Shown: positions 56,544 to 64,000 of the stretch, one piece after another | Position numbering within the stretch: position 1 is the stretch's first letter | Layout of the letters: the number at the start of each line of letters is the position of its first letter | Source: Rhodoferax aquaticus | GTDB lineage: Bacteria > Pseudomonadota > Gammaproteobacteria > Burkholderiales > Burkholderiaceae_C | Assembly: GCF_006974105.1 (NCBI RefSeq) | Contig: NZ_CP036282.1 | Span: forward strand, 4,340,001 to 4,404,000 | Direction of reading: 5' to 3' | Length of the DNA: 64,000 nt | Position numbers and translations under genes: made by a program | The notes under the pieces: model-generated | What the model saw: the letters and a program-made list of their open reading frames with translations, nothing else | What the model was told of the DNA's origin: nothing | Databases searched by the model: none

Positions 56544-57616
56544 ATGGCACGTATTGAACTCGACCTCGCCCACGCGTACCGGCGTGACCCTCAGCAGGAC
56601 AGCGACTACGCTCTGCTCCCTCTCAAGATGACCTTTGAGGATGGCGGTGCTTACGCACTTCTGGGTCCCTCAGGCTGCGGCAAAACCACTTTGCTCAATA
56701 TCATGTCAGGCTTGGTCACCCCTTCACAGGGAAGCGTGCTGTTTGACGGAAAAGACGTCACCCGCGCCACCCCCCAAGAGCGCAACATCGCGCAGGTGTT
56801 CCAGTTTCCCGTCATTTACGACACCATGACGGTTGCTGAGAATTTGGCCTTTCCTTTGCGCAATCGCAAGATGCCGCAAGAGCAAATCAAGAAGCGCGTA
56901 GGCGCTATCGCCGAAATGCTGGAAATGAGTGGTCAACTCAACCAGCGCGCCTCAGGTTTGGCGGCTGATGCAAAGCAAAAAATCTCTTTGGGCCGTGGAC
57001 TGGTGCGCCCCGACGTATCCGCCGTCTTGTTTGACGAACCCTTAACGGTGATTGACCCCCATTTGAAGTGGCAACTGCGACGCAAACTTAAGCAGATTCA
57101 CCATGAGCTCAAGCTCACTCTGATCTACGTCACGCATGACCAAGTGGAAGCATTGACCTTTGCTGACCAAGTGGTGGTCATGACCCGTGGGCGTGCCGTG
57201 CAGGTGGGAACTGCGGCCGATCTTTTTGAACGCCCTAGCCACACCTTCGTAGGCCACTTTATTGGATCACCTGGCATGAACTTTTTGTCCGGCCAAGTCC
57301 ACAACGAAACCTTCAGTATCGGCGGCGCCCAGATGCGTATGCCGACGGATAGAGGCTTACCAGATGGCACGTTCAAGCTAGGCGTGCGGCCTGAATATGT
57401 GCGCATTGCCGCAGCTGACGCGCCAGGCGCATTGCCCATGACGGTCGTCCAAGTCCAGGATGTAGGGACGCACACCATTTTGACGGCCACGCGCGAGCAA
57501 CACCTCATCAAAGCCCGCCTACCCGCCGACTCAACCCCACTGGTCGCGGGAGATGCTGTGTGGCTGCAACTTATGGGTGAGCACACCTGCTTCTACAAAA
57601 ACGAGGAGATCGTGGC

Positions 57617-57620
<4 letters not shown>
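56544..57620 (+). CDS. glpT: Glycerol ABC importer ATPase GlpT
   Basis: 358 residues. Walker A GPSGCGKT (41-48), Walker B VLFDEP and H-loop YVTHDQVEA (His 198) are intact. The signature LSGGQ is lost: LAADAKQKISLGRGL stands where LSGGQQQRVALARAL is expected. The D-loop is TVID rather than SALD. This is the opposite defect to GlpS. A TOBE-type domain follows at the C-terminus. It starts at ATG 56544, one base after the glpS stop; this is not the MFS glycerol-3-phosphate transporter also called GlpT. Confidence 0.9.
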
Positions 57621-58503
<883 letters not shown>

Positions 58504-58507
<4 letters not shown>

Positions 58508-58596
58508 GCGCAGTGCCGGGCCGTCCCAAACAAGCTCGCACCCCCTTGGGGGGCTGCGATTACATAACGTGCATCGCATGGGGGTCACATGTCTAA
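58504..58596 (+). repeat. Repeat-derived 30-codon ORF bridging glpP and glpQ
   Basis: ATG at 58504 overlaps the glpP TGA (ATGA), and its TAA (58594-58596) lies just inside glpQ, whose ATG is at 58589. The encoded AVPGRPKQARTPLGG segment and the underlying CCCCCTTGGGGGG hairpin look like a dispersed intergenic element I recall from Comamonadaceae genomes. It may help carry ribosomes from glpP to glpQ. It is unlikely to be a functional protein. Confidence 0.5.
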
Positions 58597-59401
58597 ACCC
58601 AAGTTCCAAAAACGCTCGCTGTTCTTGCTGGCGTACCTCATTTTTGCCTTGTTGCCCATCTACTGGATGATCAACATGTCATTCAAGACCAACAACGAAA
58701 TCTTGGCGGGTTTCACCTTGTTCCCGGACCACTTTACGTGGGACAACTACAGAACCATTCTGACGGACCCCGCGTGGTACTCGGGCTATATCAATAGCTT
58801 GATCTATGTAGCCATCAACACCGTCATTTCTTTGACCGTGGCACTGCCCGCAGCCTATGCGTTCTCTCGCTACAGCTTCTTGGGCGACAAGCATGTGTTC
58901 TTTTGGTTGCTCACCAACCGCATGACACCACCGGCCGTGTTTTTGCTGCCCTTCTTCCAGCTCTACACCTCGGTGGGCTTGATGGACACGCACATTGCGG
59001 TGGCACTGGTGCACTTGCTGTTCAACGTGCCCTTGGCCGTGTGGATTTTGGAAGGCTTTATGAGTGGCATTCCGCGTGAGATTGACGAGACCGCCTACAT
59101 CGACGGCTACTCTTTCCCCCGCTTCTTCATCCGCATCTACATTCCCTTGATTAAGGCGGGCGTTGGCGTTGCGGCTTTCTTCTGCTTCATGTTCAGCTGG
59201 GTAGAACTGCTCTTGGCCCGCACGCTCACCAGCGTGAATGCCAAGCCCATTGCCGCCACCATGACCCGCACCGTGTCGGCCTCTGGCATGGACTGGGCCA
59301 CCCTGGCCGCTGCGGGTGTACTCACCATCGTGCCAGGCGCCATCGTTATTTGGTTTGTTCGCAACTACATCGCAAAAGGCTTTGCGATGGGTCGCGTTTG
59401 A
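58589..59401 (+). CDS. glpQ: Glycerol ABC importer permease GlpQ
   Basis: 270 residues, MalG/UgpE-type permease with about six helices (SLFLLAYLIFALLPIYWMINMSF first). EAA loop EIDETAYIDGYSFPRFFIRIYIPLIKAG. It partners GlpP as the membrane channel. GGGGGT precedes the ATG. Confidence 0.92.
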   Translation: MSKPKFQKRSLFLLAYLIFALLPIYWMINMSFKTNNEILAGFTLFPDHFTWDNYRTILTDPAWYSGYINSLIYVAINTVISLTVALPAAYAFSRYSFLGDKHVFFWLLTNRMTPPAVFLLPFFQLYTSVGLMDTHIAVALVHLLFNVPLAVWILEGFMSGIPREIDETAYIDGYSFPRFFIRIYIPLIKAGVGVAAFFCFMFSWVELLLARTLTSVNAKPIAATMTRTVSASGMDWATLAAAGVLTIVPGAIVIWFVRNYIAKGFAMGRV

Positions 59402-59413
59402 TAGGAGTAGCCC

Positions 59414-59722
59414 ATGTTTGAATGGATGGCTTGGACCACCCCCGTGGCCGTGTTTTTCTCGTGCATCGTGCTCATGCTTATTGGCATGACGGTGTGGGAA
59501 ATCAAATCACCCACCACCATGCGCAAAGGCTTTTTGCCCATGGAAACCACGCGTGGCGACCGCTTGTTTGTAGGCCTGCTCAGCGCGGCTTACGTGAACT
59601 TGGCTTTCATTGGCCTCAGTGGCCGAATGATGGAATGGATGAGCCTAGAGGCAGAACCGTCTATCTGGATCAGCTTTGTCGCCTCCATGGCCCTCCTGGG
59701 CCTGGTCATGCGCAAAGGCTAA
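59414..59722 (+). CDS. Small DUF2160-type membrane protein of the glycerol importer
   Basis: 102 residues with three hydrophobic segments (VAVFFSCIVLMLIGMTVWEI, LFVGLLSAAYVNLAFIGL, ISFVASMALLGLVM). It contains KSPTTMRKGFLPMETTRGDRLF between helices 1 and 2. Proteins of this kind (GlpU in rhizobia) are always found in GlpSTPQV operons. The role is unknown, perhaps a transporter accessory subunit. It starts 12 bp after glpQ. Confidence 0.85.
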   Translation: MFEWMAWTTPVAVFFSCIVLMLIGMTVWEIKSPTTMRKGFLPMETTRGDRLFVGLLSAAYVNLAFIGLSGRMMEWMSLEAEPSIWISFVASMALLGLVMRKG

Positions 59723-59806
59723 ACCCGTGTTCCCGAGCAACGGCTTGTACCCCCTGGAGCCGACGCTTTGTTCCCACAGGGGTTAATCAGACCGAGGAGA
59801 TTAATA

Positions 59807-61537
59807 ATGAAATTGAAGTATTCCGCATTGGCGGTGGCCATGGCTTGCGCCATAGGCGCACCTAGCTGGGCTGACGAAGCCGCAGCGAAAAAATGGATTG
59901 ACGCAGAGTTCCAGCCTTCGACCCTCACCAAAGCCCAGCAAACCGCTGAGTTGAAGTGGTTTATCGATGCAGCCAAAAAACTGCAAGCCAAGGGCATCAA
60001 AGAGATTTCCGTGGTGTCAGAAACCATTGCCACCCACGAGTACGAGTCCAAGACGCTGGCCAAAGCCTTTGAAGAAATCACCGGCATCAAGGTCAAGCAC
60101 GACCTGATCGGCGAAGGCGATGTGGTGGAGAAACTGCAAACCTCCATGCAGTCTGGCAAATCCATCTATGACGGCTGGATCACCGACTCCGACCTGATCG
60201 GTACCCACTACCGCTACGGCAAGATCCTGAACCTGACCGACTACATGACGGGCAATGGCAAGGAATGGACCAACCCTGGCATCGACATCAAAGACTTCAT
60301 CGGTACCAGCTTCACCACTGCACCCGACGGCAAGCTCTACCAACTGCCTGACCAACAATTCGCCAACCTGTACTGGTTCCGCGCTGACTTGTTTGAAAAA
60401 CCAGAGCTCAAAGCCAAGTTCAAAGCCAAATACGGCTACGACTTGGGCGTGCCTTTGAACTGGAGCGCCTACGAGGACATCGCCGCCTTCTTCAGCGAAG
60501 ACGTCAAGACCATCGACGGCAAGCCCATCTATGGCCACATGGACTACGGCAAGAAAGACCCATCCTTGGGCTGGCGTTTCACCGACGCATGGTTGTCCAT
60601 GGCCGGTACTGCAGACATTGGCATTCCTAACGGCAAGCCAGTGGACGAGTGGGGTATCCGTGCTTCCGCTGACGGTTGCACGCCCCAAGGCGCCTCCGTG
60701 TCACGCGGTGGTGCGACCAACTCTCCAGCAGCTGTGTACGCTTTGACCAAGTACATCGACTGGATGAAGAAGTACTCGCCCAAAGAAGCCATCGGCATGA
60801 CCTTCGGCGAAGCCGGCCCTGTGCCCGCACAAGGCCAAATCGCCCAGCAAATCTTCTGGTACACCGCCTTCACCGCCGACATGATCAAGCCTGGCTTGCC
60901 TGTTGTGAACGCAGACGGCACACCTAAGTGGCGCATGGCTCCTGGACCTAACGGCCCTTACTGGAAGCAAGGCATGCAAAACGGCTACCAAGACGTGGGC
61001 TCATGGACTTTCTTCAAAGACCACGATGCCAACAAAGTGGCCGCTGCTTGGCTCTACGCCCAGTTCGTGACCGCCAAGACCACGTCTTTGAAGAAGACTA
61101 CCGTTGGTTTGACACCGATTCGCGAGTCCGACATCCAGTCCAAAGCGATGACCGACATGGCGCCTAAATTGGGTGGCTTGGTGGAGTTCTACCGCAGCCC
61201 CGCGCGCGTGGCCTGGACACCGACTGGTACCAACGTGCCTGACTATCCAAAGTTGGCCCAACTGTGGTGGAAGAACGTGGCGGTTGCCGTTACTGGCGAG
61301 AAGACACCTCAAGCCGCGATGGACAACCTGGCTGAAGAAATGGACGCCGTTATGGGCCGTCTGGAGCGCTCCGGCATGGCCGTTTGCCCACCCAAGCTCA
61401 ACGCCAAGAGCAGCCCCGACAAGTGGCTGAGCGACAAAGGCGCACCTTGGAAGAAGCTGGCCAACGAGAAGCCAAAGGGTGAAACCATTGCGTACGACAC
61501 TTTGTTGAGCGCATGGAAGGCCGGCAAGGTTCGCTAA
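59807..61537 (+). CDS. glpV: Glycerol-binding periplasmic protein GlpV
   Basis: 576 residues with a signal peptide (cut after SWA-D, near 22). SBP_bac_1-type fold, longer than most sugar-binding proteins. KTLAKAFEEITGIKVKHDLIGEGDVVEKLQ, YRYGKILNLTDYM, GKLYQLPDQQFANLYWFRADLF and WSAYEDIAAFF are family features. GAGGAG lies before the ATG at 59807. It delivers glycerol to GlpPQ. Confidence 0.92.
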   Translation: MKLKYSALAVAMACAIGAPSWADEAAAKKWIDAEFQPSTLTKAQQTAELKWFIDAAKKLQAKGIKEISVVSETIATHEYESKTLAKAFEEITGIKVKHDLIGEGDVVEKLQTSMQSGKSIYDGWITDSDLIGTHYRYGKILNLTDYMTGNGKEWTNPGIDIKDFIGTSFTTAPDGKLYQLPDQQFANLYWFRADLFEKPELKAKFKAKYGYDLGVPLNWSAYEDIAAFFSEDVKTIDGKPIYGHMDYGKKDPSLGWRFTDAWLSMAGTADIGIPNGKPVDEWGIRASADGCTPQGASVSRGGATNSPAAVYALTKYIDWMKKYSPKEAIGMTFGEAGPVPAQGQIAQQIFWYTAFTADMIKPGLPVVNADGTPKWRMAPGPNGPYWKQGMQNGYQDVGSWTFFKDHDANKVAAAWLYAQFVTAKTTSLKKTTVGLTPIRESDIQSKAMTDMAPKLGGLVEFYRSPARVAWTPTGTNVPDYPKLAQLWWKNVAVAVTGEKTPQAAMDNLAEEMDAVMGRLERSGMAVCPPKLNAKSSPDKWLSDKGAPWKKLANEKPKGETIAYDTLLSAWKAGKVR

Positions 61538-61627
61538 GCCAAGGCAAAAGGGCATTTTTCCTCGGTTCAACCCTGGTTGCACTGCGGTTAAATGCCCCGT
61601 AGTTCCCTGAGGCAAGCGCCTCTAACA

Positions 61628-61663
61628 AAGGCCGTGGGCGCACACGGTGTGCCACACGGCCTT
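61628..61663 (+). terminator. Hairpin between glpV and glpD
   Basis: AAGGCCGTG / CACGGCCTT (9 bp) encloses an inner hairpin GCACA / TGTGC. Only CTTCTTAATTT follows, so termination may be partial, allowing a lower level of glpD readthrough. Confidence 0.5.
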
Positions 61664-61735
61664 CTTAATTTGTAGTCACTATTGCCATCTTGGGCACCTA
61701 GCGCACCCTTTGTAGACCCCACTGAATTTCCACCT

Positions 61736-63343
61736 ATGGCCACCACCACCCAGCCCCTGTCTACCGCCCGCGCGCAGCTCTTCGCCCAGTTGGGACCAGA
61801 GCAGACGTATGACATCGCCATCGTAGGCGGCGGCGCCACCGGACTTGGCGTGGCACTGGACGCAGCGGCCCGGGGCTTTAAAGTGGTTTTGGTCGAGTCG
61901 CATGACTTTGCCAAAGGCACCTCCTCACGTGCCACCAAGCTGGTCCACGGCGGCGTGCGCTACCTGGCGCAAGGCAATATTTCTCTGGTGCGCGAGGCAT
62001 TGCACGAGCGCACCACGCTGCTGAACAACGCGCCCTACCTGGCGCAACCGCTGCCTTTTGTCATGCCGTCCTACCAATGGTGGGAGACGCCGTTCTATGG
62101 CATTGGCCTCAAGATGTATGACGCACTGGCCGGCAAAGCGGGCCTGGGCAGCACCGAATTTCTAAACCGCGACCAAACCCTGAGCGCCCTGCCTACGGCA
62201 CTGCCTGCAGGCCTCAAAGGTGGCGTGAAGTACTGGGACGGCCAATTTAACGACGCGCGCTTGGCGCTGGCCATCGGCCGCACAGCAGTGGGCAAGGGCG
62301 CACTGCTGCTCAACTACTGCCGCGCCAACGACTTGCTTTATACCGATGGCAAGGTAGCGGGCTTGGTGTGTGAAGACACCCAAACCGGCACCACCTACCG
62401 CATCCAAGCACGCTGCGTGGTCAACGCGGCAGGTGTGTGGGTGGACGAACTGCGCCAAAAAGACGGCGCGGCCAACGGTGCCGATGGCCGCCGCCCCACC
62501 AAACCCATGGTAGCCCCCAGCCAAGGCGTGCACATTGTGGTGGACCGCGAGTTTTTGGGTGGCGAGGTCGCCCTCATGGTGCCCAAAACGGCCGACGGCC
62601 GCGTCTTGTTTGCCGTGCCATGGCTGGGCAAAGTCATTTTGGGTACCACCGACACCCCCCGCAACGACTTGGCGCGCGAGCCCCTACCCTTCAAAGAAGA
62701 AGTGGACTTCATCCTGAGTGAGTCGGCCCGCTACCTGCGCCGCGCCCCAACCCGTGCCGACGTGAAAAGCGTATGGGTGGGCCTGCGTCCGCTGGTCAAA
62801 CCCCAGGACGACGACGGCGACAACACCAAGGGCATCAGCCGCGAGCACACCGTCTTGGTCAGCCGCAGCGGCTTGGTCACCGTCACCGGTGGCAAATGGA
62901 CCACCTACCGCGCCATGGCCGAAGACGTGCTGAGCAAGTGCGAAGAAAAAGGCCTGCTCAAAGCCACTGCCAAGGGCGTAACCACACACCTGCGTTTGGT
63001 GGGTGCCAACGGCGCGCCGGTGCCGGTGCAATCCATCAGCAAAGCGCCCGGGCTGCATTCTTACGGGGATGAACAAGCGGCGGTACAAGCGCTGCCCGGT
63101 GCCGACAAACCCCTGTGCGACGGCCTGACCGAGGCCATGGTGCGCTTTGCTGCGCGCTATGAATACGCCATCAAAGTCGAAGACGTATTGGCCCGCCGCT
63201 CCCGTTTGCTCTTCTTGGACGCCCGCCTAGCCAGCACCTTGGCAGAGCGCGTGGGCGCCATCTTGCAAGAAGAAACCGGCATCGACCCCGAGGTGGCGGC
63301 CTTTGTGTCCCTGGCCAAGCACTACCTAGAGTTACCCCAGTAA
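61736..63343 (+). CDS. glpD: FAD-dependent glycerol-3-phosphate dehydrogenase
   Basis: 535 residues. The dinucleotide-binding motif DIAIVGGGATGLGVALDAAARG (near 30) is followed by GTSSRATKLVHGGVRYLAQGN, WDGQFNDARLALA and the C-terminal VTGGKWTTYRAMAEDVL. It oxidises glycerol 3-phosphate to dihydroxyacetone phosphate at the inner membrane, passing electrons to quinone. It completes the uptake-kinase-dehydrogenase route in this block. It may have its own promoter in the 198-bp gap, or be read through from glpV. Confidence 0.95.
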   Translation: MATTTQPLSTARAQLFAQLGPEQTYDIAIVGGGATGLGVALDAAARGFKVVLVESHDFAKGTSSRATKLVHGGVRYLAQGNISLVREALHERTTLLNNAPYLAQPLPFVMPSYQWWETPFYGIGLKMYDALAGKAGLGSTEFLNRDQTLSALPTALPAGLKGGVKYWDGQFNDARLALAIGRTAVGKGALLLNYCRANDLLYTDGKVAGLVCEDTQTGTTYRIQARCVVNAAGVWVDELRQKDGAANGADGRRPTKPMVAPSQGVHIVVDREFLGGEVALMVPKTADGRVLFAVPWLGKVILGTTDTPRNDLAREPLPFKEEVDFILSESARYLRRAPTRADVKSVWVGLRPLVKPQDDDGDNTKGISREHTVLVSRSGLVTVTGGKWTTYRAMAEDVLSKCEEKGLLKATAKGVTTHLRLVGANGAPVPVQSISKAPGLHSYGDEQAAVQALPGADKPLCDGLTEAMVRFAARYEYAIKVEDVLARRSRLLFLDARLASTLAERVGAILQEETGIDPEVAAFVSLAKHYLELPQ

Positions 63344-63387
63344 CCACTGCACAGCCGGTGCAGCAACCCGGCTGCGATAATTGGGGC

Positions 63388-64000
63388 ATGCACGCACTGC
63401 CCCCACTCCCCTGCTACCTCAACGGCGAAAGCACCACACTCCCCAACGCCAAAATCAGCGTGATGGACCGTGGGTTCATTTTTGGTGACGGGGTGTATGA
63501 GGTGATTCCCGTTTACCAAGGCAAGCTGTTTCGCTTTGACTCCCACATGGACCGGCTGCAGCGCAGCCTGGACGCCACCCGCATTCCCCAGCCCCACACC
63601 CGCGCAGAATGGGCGCAGATAGCTACTAATTTAGTAGCTGCTTACGCACAATCCACGGGCGCTACAGCCCAAGCCACTAATCAGCTGGTGTACATCCAAA
63701 TCTCCCGGGGTGTGGCCATGCGTGACCACGCCATGCTGGAAGGGCTCACGCCCACGGTGTTTGCCATGAGCAATGTGATGAAGCTGGCTACGGCCGAGCA
63801 GCGCAGCCAAGGGGTGGCCTGCGTCACAGCAGACGACTTCCGCTGGGAGAAAGCCCAGCTCAAAAGCACCAGCTTGCTAGGCGCCGTGTTCGCCCGCCAG
63901 ATCAGCGTGGACGCAGGCGCGGTAGAGACCATCATGTTCCGAGGCGAGCACTTGAGTGAGGCTTCTTCCAGCAATGTCTGGGTGGTCAAGAACGGCACGG
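63388..64000 (+). CDS. D-amino-acid aminotransferase, class IV (3'-truncated by window edge)
   Basis: 204 residues visible. ISVMDRGFIFGDGVYEVIPVYQGKLFRFDSHMDRLQRSL is the class IV N-terminal domain, LVYIQISRGVAMRDHA follows, and WEKAQLKSTSLLGAV contains the PLP lysine (KST). The SEASSSNVW segment near the end is also conserved. D-alanine transaminase-like; 4-amino-4-deoxychorismate lyase is an alternative. Between WAQ and LVYIQ the protein has extra residues encoded by dispersed repeat copy B. Confidence 0.88.
   Translation, partial: MHALPPLPCYLNGESTTLPNAKISVMDRGFIFGDGVYEVIPVYQGKLFRFDSHMDRLQRSLDATRIPQPHTRAEWAQIATNLVAAYAQSTGATAQATNQLVYIQISRGVAMRDHAMLEGLTPTVFAMSNVMKLATAEQRSQGVACVTADDFRWEKAQLKSTSLLGAVFARQISVDAGAVETIMFRGEHLSEASSSNVWVVKNGT
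63622..63669 (+). repeat. Dispersed hairpin repeat, copy B, inside the aminotransferase gene
   Basis: A 9-bp inverted repeat (AGCTACTAA, one base, TTAGTAGCT at 63621-63639) is followed by TGC and a GC-rich tail ending GGGCGC. It aligns with copy A (6553-6600) over 48 nt. It is translated in frame, giving IATNLVAAYAQSTGATA, which replaces a short loop in related enzymes. Confidence 0.7.

Overview
The window looks like a chromosomal segment of a betaproteobacterium of order Burkholderiales, most likely family Comamonadaceae (Rhodoferax or a relative). Three things point there: the gene orders (tRNA-Tyr/Gly/Thr-tuf-tRNA-Trp-secE-nusG-rplK; trpE-chorismate mutase-trpG-lysE-trpD-trpC; atpIBEFHAGDC followed by the glycerol genes), the protein sequences, and short hairpin repeats of a kind I remember from Comamonadaceae. 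The species call rests on recollection. I see no transposase, integrase, CRISPR array, rRNA gene or replication origin. It reads as a stable core chromosome with a few accessory blocks.

Layout. 1-3.1 kb (minus) is the translation/transcription operon: four tRNAs, EF-Tu, SecE, NusG and the start of L11. 3.2-9.5 kb (minus) is a tryptophan operon that also carries a chorismate mutase and a LysE-type exporter. 9.6-10.2 kb is a secreted chalcone-isomerase-like protein. 10.2-20.9 kb is a catabolic block: a peptide-type ABC importer, a D-aminoacylase, a fold-type III PLP D-amino-acid dehydratase and an RpiR regulator on minus, with a divergent RidA and 2-keto-3-deoxygluconate-type kinase on plus. 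20.9-25.2 kb is azoR/lysR, dsbB, proline iminopeptidase and an orphan ParA. 25.3-31.9 kb is the outer-membrane biogenesis cluster (rsmA, surA, lptD, then divergent amgK-like kinase and rsmE). 32-33.1 kb is a secreted barnase-type ribonuclease with its barstar. 33.2-35.6 kb is maeB. 35.8-42.2 kb is an envelope/stress region (FecR-domain protein, coiled-coil protein, frameshifted Crp/Fnr regulator, YqjD/E-like membrane proteins, OmpA-type lipoprotein-like protein, PAP2 phosphatase, NYN nuclease). 42.7-45.7 kb has tRNA-Arg, cytochrome c5, a YheT hydrolase and an NTF2-like protein. 45.7-52.9 kb is the full ATP synthase operon. 53-63.3 kb is glycerol uptake and use (glpK, glpR, glpSTPQ-DUF2160-glpV, glpD). 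The window ends inside a D-amino-acid aminotransferase gene.

How the genes fit together. The 10.2-20.9 kb block makes chemical sense as a route for N-acylated beta-hydroxy D-amino acids. The importer brings in the conjugate, the deacylase frees the D-amino acid, the PLP enzyme dehydrates it, RidA hydrolyses the reactive enamine/imine, and the kinase phosphorylates a 2-keto-3-deoxy sugar acid. D-glucosaminate is the substrate that would need every one of these steps. Two HexR-like operator sequences lie in the divergent promoter region, matching the RpiR-family regulator in the block. In the glycerol block GlpR probably controls both directions. GlpS and GlpT carry complementary defects in their ATPase motifs, so the importer should have one working and one degenerate ATP site.

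Other points of note: a regulator broken by a single-base frameshift, a dispersed hairpin repeat translated in frame inside the aminotransferase gene, a repeat-derived 30-codon ORF linking glpP to glpQ by start/stop overlaps, and a TTG-initiated secreted ribonuclease followed by a perfect 13-bp hairpin after the barstar gene.
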